Below are positions 13,847 to 24,183 of a stretch of DNA of 64,000 nucleotides, piece by piece. This DNA is from Blepharisma stoltei. Lineage: Eukaryota > Ciliophora > Heterotrichea > Heterotrichida > Blepharismidae. How positions within the stretch are numbered: position 1 is the first letter of the stretch; every line of letters begins with the position of its first letter. The notes below the pieces were generated by a model. It was not told where the DNA came from. It searched no databases and saw nothing but the letters and a program-made list of their open reading frames with translations. Where the stretch lies: positions 62,001 to 126,000 of the forward strand of contig CAJZBQ010000026.1 in assembly GCA_914767885.1 (NCBI GenBank), read 5' to 3'. The translations under genes and the position numbers were made by a program.

Positions 13847-15446
13847 ATGTCGCAGCCTAACAAAGAAGTCCTTGAAAAATACGCCGAGCTCCAAGTCGAA
13901 ACAATTAAGTCAGAGCTTCAAAAAATCATGCAAAACACTTTCAATAGCCTTTCTGAAGACTCTTCAAAATCAGCAATCCAAGAATCCCAAGAACTGCATC
14001 GGCAAATAGATTCGCTGAATCGTCAACTCCAAGAGATTACCCAAACTCTCACAACTCAAACCTCATGTAACGAATCTCCAAAACCGCATAGCAGGTCTTC
14101 CCCCTCCATTCTTAACTCCACAATCCAATCCCTCAAAGAGCTTCAAGAATCTACAAATCTGCTTATTCAAAACTGCAAGGGAATTTTTCCCAAAGTAATA
14201 ATCTCCCAAGACTCCAAAGTGAGTATACAAAGGTTTTACTGCAAAGAAAGTGAAGAAAAGATAGATCAATACACCTGGGTTCTTAATGTTGCCAACGAAA
14301 CCAAAGATTACTTTAGAAAAGTTGAGTTTTTTATTCTTGAAGACAACTTAAAGATAGCTGAAATCAGACTTATTGAGTGGTTATGCTAAAGGGTTTTTTC
14401 TGTTGCCTTTTTACCGTCAAAAATAACGGAGGCTTTTTTTTTTTTTCAGGAAAACCCCAATGTTTTTCAAAAAAGTATACAGAAAAAAAATGCATGTGAT
14501 TTTTTCTTCTTTGAAAAGTATTTTATAGGGGTCTTTATTTTAGCTTTAGATTGCAACTAGTCTTTATATATTAGATAATAAGGCTAAATTTAAGAGCCTG
14601 GTAAAATATTTGAAAAAAAAGGGTATTTCCGTGTTAATAGTCTTTTTTCTGTAAATTTTTTTTTGGAAAAACAGAAAAATCTCTCTGTTATTTTTGACTC
14701 TAAAAAGGCTGCAACCTTTTTTTCCCCGATAACCCCTTATTGAGCCAGATACTGACATAAAAAAGCACATAGGCCTTCTTGACGTAAAAGACATATATGG
14801 CAAACATATAATCGCCAAAATCGACGACTTCCCTGTTTCTGAGATTTTCCCTATTATGAGAATCGAATTTAAAGGGGCAGAACAAATTCCAGAAGAAGAC
14901 GAAAACAACCCAAAAAACCTTCTGAAATACACCATTTTGAACTCTTCGCCAGAGACTATTGATAATCTCTATGTTTTCTGTAATGAGACCTGTGAAAAGT
15001 ATTATACAGAAAAAGAATTGGATTATGGAGAAATGGCTGAAATTGTGGTCCCTTATGGAAATTTAGAATCTGTCAGTTTGAGGGTTATGAAAGATGATGA
15101 AGTTATGAGCATTGCCTATGCACTTAATTTAGGAGGTGAAGAAGGAGAAGAAAGCAGTGAAGAAGATGTGGATTCAGATGGCCCTCAGCCTAAAGAGGGT
15201 AATGGACTATCCTTTTCAAGCCCTGCACCAGTGATAAGACCTCCTGTAATGGATCCAGCAGCTAAAAAAATAAATCAATTGATTGAGACACTGGAAATTG
15301 GCAGAATATGTCTAGCTGACCAAATAAAAAGGAATTACCCTGGAATTGATTCAAAAATGCAGCTGTTTAAAGCGGTCAGCAGATACACTACTTATGAGGA
15401 TTGCATTGACTATTTAGTGGATGGTGGAGTGATTGAGCAATCTTAA
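13847..15446 (+). CDS. Coiled-coil protein with FW/Ig-like and UBA-like regions, split by an IES
   Basis: Two coding pieces, 13847-14377 and 14745-15446, join after removing 367 bp between CTTATTGAG repeats (..AEIRLIE|PDTDIKK..). This gives exactly 411 codons including the stop. The N-terminal part is helical and hydrophilic (KYAELQVETIKSELQK). The middle (LLKYTILNSSPETIDNLYVF) looks like an Ig-like/NBR1-FW-type beta domain, followed by an acidic linker (EEGEESSEEDVDSD). The C-terminal 50 residues (INQLIETLEIGRICLADQIK) resemble a UBA helix bundle. A selective-autophagy or ubiquitin-binding role is only a guess; no family was firmly recognised. Confidence 0.75.
14369..14744. mobile_element. 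MITE/IES with 9-bp direct repeat CTTATTGAG
   Basis: CTTATTGAG occurs at 14369-14377 and 14736-14744. Inside are imperfect terminal inverted repeats of about 60 bp: GTTGCCTTTTTACCGTCAAA near the left end against its complement near 14690-14715. Removal of 367 bp restores the frame of the host gene. The 9-bp repeat suggests a transposon target duplication rather than a bare TA junction. Confidence 0.85.
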
Positions 15447-15646
15447 TAAGCATGAATACCTCAGTAATATATAGCATAAAAAGGGAATGGGGCATTTATA
15501 TTTATTTGCTATTCATATAAATAAGCATTAATAATAAAATAATTAGTTTATAAAATAATATGTTCTTTATAAAATAGGGCCTTTTATAAAATCCATATGA
15601 AAATTAACCCAGATCTCAAAATTGGGGGATCATTTTACAAATATTT

Positions 15647-16273
15647 ATGATGGACTACCCAATGAAGCGTTCCAGAGTACGACTAACAGTCGCCGACAAG
15701 CTCAATATTATTGAAGAATACGAAGAAACCAACATAACCCTCCGAGATTTAGCCGACAAATACAACATTGGCCACACCTCTATCTGTGGATGGCTTAAAG
15801 AGCGTGAAAAGCTAAACCAATCTGACAACGTCAACGCCCGACGAGTTTCCCGTGAAAAAGTCCTCGACAAACTCGCCAACCAATCAGCCCCCAGAAGACG
15901 AAAATCCTCAGGCAAAAAACTCATGAAAATGATTTTAAACAGAAACAAAAAAGTGACTGAAGAAAACGAAAAATTAAAATCAAAAATCGAGCAATTAAAA
16001 GAAGAAATCACTGACGTCAAAGTAGAATCAAAAAAGGCCAAAAAAGAAGAAAAAAGCACCTTTTTTATATATGCACAGGAGCTAAGCACAGGGGAAAGGA
16101 AAAAAATCAAGATAAAAGAAAGTGATACGGTGGAGGAGCTGAAGAAAAAAATTAAGGAAGAATACCCTTCGGAGAACGATAGGATAGTGTTCGCCATTCA
16201 AGAAATGAACGATGACACTAAAAAAGTTGGGCATTATAGTGTGAAAAATAAGTCTACAGTTATGATAATTTAA
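15647..16273 (+). CDS. CENP-B/Psq-type HTH protein fused to a ubiquitin-like domain
   Basis: Intact frame of 208 aa. Residues ~8-60 (RLTVADKLNIIEEYEETN..LRDLADKYNIGHTSICGWLK) match the Psq/CENP-B N-terminal HTH found in pogo/Tigger-type transposases and proteins derived from them. Residues ~85-130 are basic and coiled-coil. Residues ~135-208 (FFIYAQELSTGERKKIKIKE, DTVEELKKKIKEEYP) resemble a ubiquitin-like fold. There is no transposase catalytic domain. A domesticated DNA-binding protein is the most likely reading. The HTH-plus-ubiquitin-like arrangement is unfamiliar to me. Confidence 0.75.
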   Translation: MMDYPMKRSRVRLTVADKLNIIEEYEETNITLRDLADKYNIGHTSICGWLKEREKLNQSDNVNARRVSREKVLDKLANQSAPRRRKSSGKKLMKMILNRNKKVTEENEKLKSKIEQLKEEITDVKVESKKAKKEEKSTFFIYAQELSTGERKKIKIKESDTVEELKKKIKEEYPSENDRIVFAIQEMNDDTKKVGHYSVKNKSTVMII

Positions 16274-16315
16274 TTATTATAAGGAATAATAAGGCTATTT
16301 CTAACTAAGGTTAAG

Positions 16316-17793
16316 TTAAACTAAAACGACCCCTACCTGTGCAGGCACCATTGGCTCAGTTCTCCAGTTGTAAAGATAGTACTGCAAGTTTCCGTCACCA
16401 ATTCCGAACTTCAGTTCTTTGAATACCGTCATGTTGTCCATGATATCTAAAGCGTTAAACACATTTATTTTAATTATTTAATGTATTTATTTTAGGCATC
16501 TTATAAGAAATTACTTTTACTAAAGACTAGAGCCCTGCAAATAAATTCTCTGGGCTAAGCCAAGCCTATAAGAAAATTTCCTTTAGCCATTTTATTGAAC
16601 ATAAAACACATCAAACCCATTAGCTCTTGCCAAAATCAGCATATCCTTAAACAAGTCCATCAGAGAATGCACCCCAGGTACTGAGTAATAAGAATAAGCT
16701 GCCCTTAACTTGTTATGCTTGGCACTTTTAAGCACAGACGACGGCAACGAGTAAAATGAGCAAAAATCTGTGGTCTCCCCAGCTTCATTTTGGACGACAT
16801 ATGAGTAAATTATGTCTTCCTGAGGCAAAAAGAAATGGGCAATATCAGATTCTGAGTATTCTGTATATAAAGAAAACCTCTGCAAGTAATCCTGAAGCAT
16901 CCTGTGGACAGCTGGGACATCTCTAGGGGTCATAGGTCTTAGACCAGGGATTAAAGGACTTTCAGGAAGCTTATAAAGCTTTTGAGCACGAGCCTTGTTC
17001 AGTTTAGGCCCAAAGCGAGTAAAGCCAATTTCTACAAGTTTTATAGGGTTTAAGGACCTATGGTAATATCTTGCCTGGGCCACTGGGGTTGGCAATACGA
17101 CGCCAGCTGTATATATAGCTTGCCACACGTTCTCCACGTTCACCCTTCTAGTGACCTCTTTAATAAGCACTGGTGCAAGGCGATTTTCTCTGTACTTTTT
17201 AAAGACGCACAAAAAATTGATCTCACACATATCCATTGATGTGCCAAACACATTGACCTTGGCTGGGATCCCTGATATGAAGCCTACCAGCTTTTTGCGG
17301 CCTTTAATAGCAACTCCGACGTGCCAGGATTGTTTGTAGCCTTCTGGAGTCAGTGCCCAGCGCAGGAATGGGATGGAGTAGTCAAATCTGAAATAGCTGT
17401 CGTCATCTTCGACGTAGTTTTCTGTCAACAAAGTGTTGGTTCATTATTTTTGTCCTGAAATTAATCATTTTTTAAAGAAAAAAGACTGAAAAAAATTTAT
17501 TTTAAGTAAAAATGCACCCACAAAGTGTAGATTTCTTGCATCCATTCGTCGTCATTTACGTCAACACTCACCCATTCGAATGCGGCTGGAAGCGGGTATG
17601 GGGTTTGTCTTACATCCGCAACTGTCTTAGGAGCATCCACTGGACCGTGCTGAGATGATTCGTCTTTGGTAATCAGTGTGGAGAGTCGTGGCATTGGCTG
17701 TGTGTCCCAGAAACGATGAGTAGCTTTGGTTTCTTCGTCATTTGGAATAAATCGATGCTGGCTTGTTTTTGGTTCCTCTTTTTCTGATTCCAT
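16316..17793 (-). CDS. NMT: Glycylpeptide N-tetradecanoyltransferase (N-myristoyltransferase)
   Basis: Transfers myristate from myristoyl-CoA to N-terminal glycines of cytosolic proteins. Family signatures are plain: WDTQPMP and [14 protein letters not shown] near the N-terminus, [39 protein letters not shown] followed by IKEVTRRVN, and the C-terminal [22 protein letters not shown]. The gene is in three pieces. Removing 92 bp (direct repeat ACAAAGTGT) and 147 bp (direct repeat AAACACAT) gives exactly 413 codons including the stop, the usual length for the family. The internal stops are therefore due to insertions, not decay. Confidence 0.95.
16457..16611. mobile_element. 147-bp IES in NMT, 8-bp direct repeat AAACACAT
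   Basis: AAACACAT occurs at 16457-16464 and 16604-16611. Excision of 147 bp joins ..[12 protein letters not shown].., the expected NMT sequence. A TA-to-TA join does not restore the frame, so the 8-bp repeat, not TA, marks this junction. Confidence 0.9.
17428..17528. mobile_element. 92-bp IES in NMT, 9-bp direct repeat ACAAAGTGT
   Basis: ACAAAGTGT occurs at 17428-17436 and 17520-17528. Removing 92 bp joins [15 protein letters not shown], as in other NMTs. The ends are loosely inverted (GGTTCATTATTTTT against the complement of AAAAATGCACCCAC). No TA lies in the repeat, and GT..AG splicing would break the frame. Confidence 0.88.
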
Positions 17794-18090
17794 AAAATAT
17801 TAAGATAAAGGCAGGAAACTTTAAAGAAAGGATATTGGGACGAAATTAATAATTTTGGGAGAATGCAAGGGATTAAGGAATTTTATGAAGATTTTTTTAT
17901 ATTTTTAAAGCGATTTATAGAGAATTTGACTTCTTATGTAATTTCTAGAAAATAATAATAATGAATATTGTGAGGATTTAGAATGCTAGATAAAATGTTG
18001 AAAATTAGTGAAAAAATAATTAAAAATTGGTAAATCTCTTCAAATTTAGCTCATATTTAAGTATTTTATATCTGTTATTTATCTATCTAT
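17794..18090. other. Intergenic spacer
   Basis: AT-rich spacer between the NMT start and the downstream end of the deubiquitinase gene, both on the minus strand. Nothing recognisable was seen. Confidence 0.5.
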
Positions 18091-21000
18091 TTATTGAGGG
18101 AAAAATCCTGTTCTCATTTCCATTTCTCTTAATTCAATTTCTGGAACTATATTTCTGGTTATTGTAATTCTTTCAGCAACTCTAATCCAGCCTGCAAACC
18201 TAGAATTAAAAAAGCTGTTTTTCATTTCTGCATATTTGACAGCAATTGAGTCTTTTTGCCACCCTTCGGCCCAAGCATAATTATTAAACCCTTCAATTTT
18301 CATCTTCAATTCTTGTAGCTCTGCTGGGAAATTTGGATCAAAAGTCAAGAAAACGACATTTTTTTCCATTCTCATGATGATTTCTCTTAATTCTTTATCA
18401 TAGTCATCGTTATAAATTCCAATTAAATTTTCTAGCTCCCCATTTGATCGAAACAAAATATTGGTAAAATTTTTAATTTTTATAGGTAAAAATATCAAGT
18501 TGTATGTAAGCAGCTTCGATACCTAATTTAGCTGGCCAATATTGAAAATTTATCTGTATTTGTCTAGTTAAAGTGAGGAATGCAAATAAATTATATTTAT
18601 TATGATATTTTTTTTTAAAAAAAAAGCCCTTTAAACTAGATCAGAGATTTTTGATCCAAATTTAAAAAGACAGAGTAAAGCCCATCTACGAGAATCTTGA
18701 AGCCGGAAATAAATTTGAGTATAAAAAGGGTCATTTTGACTTAAAGTGGCTGTAGTGAAGCTGCTAAGATGATTTGCCCATGCAATGGCATCTTTTACAT
18801 TTTTAATATAAAGAGTTTGGTTTATTATAGTTGTCATATGCAGCAAAGAAATTTTGTATATTTCACTAGGCATTCTTTGAATTTCATTAGAGTTGTTTTC
18901 ATTAACTCCTCCCCTCTATGAGCGAACAAAGTAAGTCTACTCGCGTTTATTATATTTTGTAAAAAAAAAATTATTTCTAAAAGACGCCGATTTTTTTAAT
19001 CCTTAAAAATTTAACTAAAACTTAATTTAATTTCTAAAAATTATGTATTGATGGTTTTGGTCACTCACAAAGTGTGCAGCAAGACACCCAAACGCATTCA
19101 CTAAATGATAAATTGAAATAATTTTATCATTAAGTAGAAAGTCATATAAATATAAAGATACACTAGCACTACGGTAATTTGCATTAAATTCATTCAGCTC
19201 TTTCATTAAAGTATTGATATCAGTTGCTGATAATTCCAGTGTGTGAGGTGCTTCTTTGCACACATTTTTAAACTGTGATCCAAGCTTCATATATATCGGG
19301 TCTGCCTTATCAAAATCTGAAATCCCTTTATTCACACTTTCTTCTTCTCTTAAGCTCAGGATATAGTTCCTGGCTTCATGCTGGAAAATAGTCCCGATTG
19401 GCTAAAAAAGTAACCACTGATTCTGCTGGGCTACCTAGAAATCCTAATTTTGACCAGCTAAAGCCCACAAAACTTGGCCAGATACAAATCCACAAGCGTC
19501 ATCCTTCCATTCTCAATATTCCTGCATCGAGGCAGCCCTATATTTAAGAATCCAACAAATACCATTTGCATAGAAACTCTTGGCCTTTTATTTTCAAATG
19601 CACAGCAAAATTAATAAGCTCATATTTTATATCCTCTGGCTTGTTTTTTAGCTCATTTTTATAGTTATTGAACATTCCTACTGTCTGTGTGAATCTTGTG
19701 GAATAAACGTCTTGAATATGCTGAATAGTTTTGTTTATTTTGTACTCCATAGCCTCTTCGTATGTTTTTTTATTTTCTTCATCTACTTCGCGTTTAAGCT
19801 CTGCTGATAATAAATTTTGATATAAATCAAAGGGCTGATCATCAAATTGCTTTATTCTAAAGTCTTTTATGCGTCCTTGAGCTTCTCTTCTAATTAAGGA
19901 ATTTTCGATATACATCAGACAGTATGCTGATATATAGCCATTTCCACCCAAGGCATTAGTCATAACTTCGCTTTCTTCGATTTGGGTATTTTTTAAAAGA
20001 TGGTGAGCTGATCCTAGACTTAGGCAGATGGATCTCGATCTTTTTGGGGTCTAGGTAGTTTTTGCCTGATCAGGATTAAATGACAGACTTTTTACTTTTC
20101 ATATAGACAAAAAACTGAAATCGCAAAGCTAGCTTACACTTCTGAGAATCAATATTGCCTGGTTTGGGCAGAATAGCCTAGAAAGCACAGCAGTGTTTTT
20201 CTCTCGTTAGAAGCACTGCCAGGGCTAAGAGAGTATTCTTTCTTAGAGCTGACCCAAGGTGAGTCTTCCCGAGAATCTGTTGATATCACCATTTTTTGGT
20301 AACATCGACTTGAAAAAGTCCAGATGACAAGAGCCTGCGGCAAGATGGATAGAGGTTGAAATATCCCCAAAGACCGGCCAGAGCTTAATTTAATCTAATC
20401 GACTTGAGTAATCATCACATCACTGTATTTTCTCCACACTTCATATTCAGCATCATACACATATGCATAATAATGCCCTGCCCCAGCTTGCCCATCATGG
20501 ATCAGTATAGAGTGCAAATGGTATTCATGATTTTTCAGCTGAGGGACGTTAAAAATTTCTTCTATTTGGAACTGATACTGCTCTAATTGGGTTTTCATCA
20601 ATTTTATTTTTGTGACTATTTCTCTAGTAAGGGTTTGCAAAAGCGTTTTGGAGCGAGAAATTTGAGGATTATTTGCTATAACTTTTTCTGGGGTAAAAAT
20701 TATTAGACCTTCTTCATCAATTTCCATAGCTTGATTAGGGTTTTCATTGTAGGACAAAAATTCAATAGTCTGCTGAAGAATCGTATCTAGCCCAGAATTA
20801 GTTGAATTGTAATTATTCAGCTTTTCTAAAGAAGCCTCAAGGAATTTTATACGATTTTTAAGCAGGAGCATATTTTCTCTTAGTTTTGAGCCAATTTCTT
20901 TATTTTTTGCCATAAATCGGTCTGGGTGCAGTATTTTTGGAAATTTGAACTGCTTATGGATTTTAATGGTAGAATTCGTCACTTTGTCATATTTTACTCT

Positions 21001-21919
21001 TTGGATTTGAAATAAAATTATCCCAGGAAGTTTTTCAAGCCAAAATTCTTGAGAAGCTGTCGTTGCATTTTCTTGTGGGGTCAAATACCCTTCAATTTGG
21101 CTATGATAAGCTATATCCCACGCGCTATACAAGTCCCCTTCATCTACATCTACAATAATCTGCCCAAAAGGTGCTAGATTTTTAATTTGGACCAAAGAGC
21201 CATCCCTTTCAGCCGCTTCTAAAAATTCGTGCTGTTTTCCATAGAAAAGTTCAGAAATAATACCTTCTTCACTGATTTCGTGGCCTGAAATGACCATGCT
21301 GCCTTTTCTATTTATAAGAGTAGGAGATTCATTCAATCTTTTTTCTTTATTTTCTTCATAAGGCTGGGCTGTTTGTAGGCCTTCTTCTATTCTGGCGACT
21401 AAGTTCATATTAAACTCTCCTACATCTTTTTGGTCGCCAATAGCAATTTGATTGCCGAAATCGTCGACTAACGCTTTAAGGACATTTCCTGGGTCGACAT
21501 AGAGTCGGTTGCTTCTAATCATGTGGGCAAATAAGCGCTGCAGTTGTTTGACTAGCTCAATGCTGGCTTTTTTTCGGGTGTTTTCAACACTATCGTCTTG
21601 AAGATTTTGCAATTGGGAAGGATGAGGTCTGAAATTTAAGATTTTTTCGACCAGTGTAGGGATCATAAAGTAAGATTGCATCAAGGAGTTGAAATAGCAG
21701 GTATTCCCGATGTTTTTTAAGCCAACAGGAATTCCATCTATACGCAAACGCTGTTCAGCCTTTAGAGGTTCATAAGAAGCAACACTGTTGCCGCTTTCTA
21801 AGAGAGACATCTCTATAGCTCTAGAAATATCTTCGTCTTCTGTAGGCATCGCTGGGCCCTGTATAGGCAGAGGGCCAATAGGTATTGCGTCTAAAATAGA
21901 AATTACTTGCAGAAGACAT
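18091..21919 (-). CDS. Ubiquitin carboxyl-terminal hydrolase, USP25/28-like
   Basis: Deubiquitinase of the USP cysteine-protease family. The start ATG at 21919 is followed after ten bases by a 16-nt intron. A UIM-like helix (DEDISRAIEMSLLES) precedes the catalytic Cys box GLKNIGNTCYFNSLMQS. The His box is GHYYAYVYDAEYEVWRKYSD, and SAYCLMYI closes the domain. A long helical C-terminal part follows to TAA at 18091. The N-terminal UIM and the long tail fit USP25/28. Removing the IESs at 19977 (422 bp) and 18903 (132 bp), introns of 16 nt at 19458 and 19402, and a likely 32-bp IES at 19539 keeps one frame. The join near 18.5-18.6 kb has two frame-compatible solutions. Confidence 0.9.
18521..18635. 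mobile_element. Intervening AT-rich segment in the USP gene, ends uncertain
   Basis: The frame stops after ..GSKISDLV and resumes before ..NILFRSNGELEN. Removing 114 bp between GT dinucleotides, or 113 bp between TAG copies plus a further 22 bp between TTTTTACC repeats at ~18465-18490, both keep frame. I could not choose between them. Confidence 0.55.
18903..19034. mobile_element. 132-bp IES, partial family-1 ends
   Basis: TA at 18903 and TA at 19035. The left end carries the family-1 terminal sequence (ACTCCTCCCCTCTATGAGCGAACAAA), the right end is decayed. Excision joins NHQYIIF|NENNSN in frame within the USP C-terminal region. Confidence 0.75.
19402..19417 (-). other. 16-nt intron in the USP gene
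   Basis: On the minus strand it reads GTGGTTACTTTTTTAG. Removing it joins GSPAES|PIGTIFQ and avoids a frame change. The size is typical of heterotrich introns. Confidence 0.8.
19458..19473 (-). other. 16-nt intron in the USP gene
   Basis: On the minus strand it reads GTTTTGTGGGCTTTAG. Removing it joins LVDLYLA|NWSKLGF and removes an in-frame TAG. Confidence 0.8.
19539..19570. mobile_element. Candidate 32-bp IES in the USP gene
   Basis: TA at 19539 and at 19571. Excision joins KGQEFL|GLPRCRN in frame with the following exon and removes TAA and TAG. No GT..AG intron of suitable length fits here. The call rests on the frame alone. Confidence 0.5.
19977..20410. mobile_element. 422-bp insertion in the USP gene, imperfect 12-bp direct repeat
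   Basis: TCGATTTGGGTA (19977) and TCGACTTGAGTA (20399) flank a segment with a moderately GC-rich half at 20150-20390, possibly a SINE-like element. Removing 422 bp joins SDVMITQ|IEESEVM, the conserved sequence after the His box. Confidence 0.8.
21891..21906 (-). other. 16-nt intron near the USP start
   Basis: The minus strand reads GTAATTTCTATTTTAG. Splicing joins MSSA|NAIPIGPL and places an ATG at 21919 in frame with the catalytic domain. Confidence 0.8.
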
Positions 21920-21943
21920 TTATAGTTATAACAAAAATGGAAT

Positions 21944-22131
21944 TAATTCTCCTGATCCGTGAATGAACAAAGCCAAATCTTTTTTTTCTTATTAAAAATA
22001 TTTTGATATATCTAATTGATATTTGCTATAAGCCAATTCTGTTAATTTTAAGCAGCTTGCATTTTAAAACAAAAAAATTACTTAAAATTATAAATTTTTT
22101 CTAAAAGAATTAACCCTCCTCAGTGAGAGAG
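21944..22131. mobile_element. Decayed family-1 MITE in an intergenic region
   Basis: The left end has CTCCTGATCCGTGAATGAACAAAG and the right end CCCTCCTCAGTGAG..GTAAG, with the AT-rich core wording shared by other copies (GATATAT..AATTCTGTTAATTTTAA). It lies between the USP gene and the first U-box gene. The rest of 21920-22468 is AT-rich and otherwise empty. Confidence 0.65.
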
Positions 22132-22468
22132 TAAGAAAAGATGAATTTATATCTAAATTATAATTCTATAGTTTATTTTAATTTATAATTTTTTCAATAA
22201 AACAATTGAGATACTGTAAATTCATATAAAAATTTCTTTGTAAATTAGGTAATATTTTTAGCTAATTGTGAATAAATTTAATTTCGTCGCAATTAAGCCA
22301 TTAAATTATGCTATGCTATTTCATCTGATGGAAAATCATTTAAAATTAATATTTTGATAATTAAACGTTATAGTTTTGAATAAAAACACAAAAAATTAAA
22401 TTTACTAATATTTTGCACCTTGATCTAAAGAGGGAAAATATATATATAATTAAAACCACCAGACCATA

Positions 22469-23961
22469 ATGGTAGAAAAGCAAATCGACGAATTTTTCTG
22501 TCCAATTACCCTTGAAATAATGGAAGACCCAGTAATCGCTGCTGATGGCCACACTTATGAGCGATCAGCCATCACTGACTGGATTGAAAAAAACAACCTA
22601 AGTCCTTGAACTGGTGAAGAGTTAGCTAACAAGAATCTTATCCCAAATTTTGCTTTACGCTCCTTAATCCTCGATTTTAAGAAATCATTTTCTGGCGAAG
22701 ACTCTCAGCTTGTAAACGATATGAGAATTCATATCGAGGCCAAGAAAAATTTAATTGAGCATATAAAGAAATCAATAACCACCCTTACAGAACTAACTCG
22801 TCTATTTAAGAATGAGCAAGATTTTTTGCTTGCTCTTAACCTGGGATGGGCTTTTTCTATATTTATAAGGCTATTCAAGGGAAAGCCCTATACCTTAAAA
22901 TTTTTTTTTGTAATTATTGAATCAGAAATCTAATTTAATTTAAGGAAATATAGATATTTTGTTATATAATTGACAGTGGAGTTATTTGAATTTTTCTTTA
23001 TTTTTAAATGTTGAAGTAAGTCATGATCTAGAAGAGCATCTTTTCAGATGCAAAGTTTCTAATACATCAGGAAACATTGGGACAATAGCAGGGACTGCGC
23101 TGCTCTTTACCACTGTTCCAATATATGGGGCTATAGCCCTAACTGTTGGAGGGCTGACTTCGCTTGGAACTTCAATAACTCAGTATTTTATTGAAAAAAA
23201 TAAAAAAGAACAGATCAGGGAAGTGCTTAAGGAAGAAGAAGACGCAGAAGAAGTTTTTAATTCGACATTTTTGACTCTTGGGAATTCAATAGATGCTGGA
23301 AAAAGTACAGCTCAGGCTTTGTTTATGCTAACTCACTCTTTCTGAAAAGTAATTTTTGCTCATAACAGATTAATTTATTTTATTTATTTATTTATTTTAA
23401 AAGAATATTAATAATTTATTTAATTTTGATTCTAATAATAATTATTTATATAATTTTTATTCATAGGATGGGTTTTCCAAAAAAATCATTTTTCCAATGA
23501 AATTTGCTTAAGAAAGGATATGGAATAAGCAAAATCAGAAAATCTACGATTTTAGTGAGAGCGTATAATAATTTTAAAGCAACTAGCGCAGCGAATTTAG
23601 CTTTGAATTCAGCACAGACAGCAAGTGCAGCAAAGGCAATTACTTTTCCAAAGGCACTCAAAATAGGTGCGAGGGCCAAGTGGTTTGGATTCGTTGGGGC
23701 AGCACTGAGTGCTGCTGATATATAAAGCTTTGGCTAAATTTTAGGGGCCTTTGGCATGATACGATCTATTTTTAGACTTTTATCCTAAAAAAAAATGGCT
23801 TTTTTAAACTGAAGAAGTATTATAGCCCATACATCATAGTAATGACGTGGAAAATGGACAATGAAACCCTTGAACAAATAAAGCAGTGCATTAAAGACAG
23901 AGAAAACAAGTTAAAGCTGCAAGAAGAAGGAGCTGCTGAACTAGAAAGGATTATCAATTAA
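22469..23961 (+). CDS. U-box / ApoL-like family member 1 (P1), interrupted
   Basis: The N-terminal U-box reads [20 protein letters not shown] then [21 protein letters not shown], with the last W as TGA. U-boxes recruit E2 enzymes for ubiquitin transfer. After excision of 223 bp (TA at 22794 and 23017) it continues ..[17 protein letters not shown], then a glycine-rich hydrophobic hairpin ([20 protein letters not shown]..). A second hydrophobic segment ([14 protein letters not shown]) is joined across a 116-bp IES to [15 protein letters not shown] and a coiled-coil tail ending at TAA 23959. The middle (23346-23500) holds another unresolved insertion. It is a diverged member, and I cannot exclude partial decay. 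Confidence 0.7.
22794..23016. mobile_element. 223-bp IES carrying an arm of a hairpin MITE
   Basis: TA to TA, frame-restoring in P1. At 22869-22892 it holds GGCTATTCAAGGGAAAGCCC.., the same arm as the 76-bp palindromic IES at 53138 in the mucolipin gene. The other arm is degraded. Confidence 0.75.
23346..23500. mobile_element. Unresolved AT-rich interruption in P1
   Basis: Low-complexity TTTATT repeats and several TAA codons lie between ..FMLTHSFW and ..[10 protein letters not shown]. It is probably an IES, but I could not fix its ends. Confidence 0.45.
23721..23836. mobile_element. 116-bp IES in P1
   Basis: TA at 23721 and at 23837. Removal joins [15 protein letters not shown], matching the AISTIDIVLTWTMDN of sister genes. 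Confidence 0.85.
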
Positions 23962-24183
23962 ACTATTAACCATAATTTATTTTTCATAATGCCAAATCTA
24001 TATATAAGAGAGCTCTTGGATATTCCTAATATTATCAAAAATCATCCTTTGCCATTTTATTATTTAATAGAAAGGATCATGGAGAATAATGATTGTTTAT
24101 AATTCTTCCTAAATAAACTATTTATAGAGCCTGTTTTATATATAAATTTAGCTGCTTTATTCAGAATAGGAATAAATTGCTCT

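Noticed and set aside
17437-17519. The first NMT insertion as a GT..AG spliceosomal intron
   Set aside because: Using GTGGGTG..TTGACAG gives the wrong frame. Only the repeat-to-repeat join yields the conserved ENYVEDDD context.
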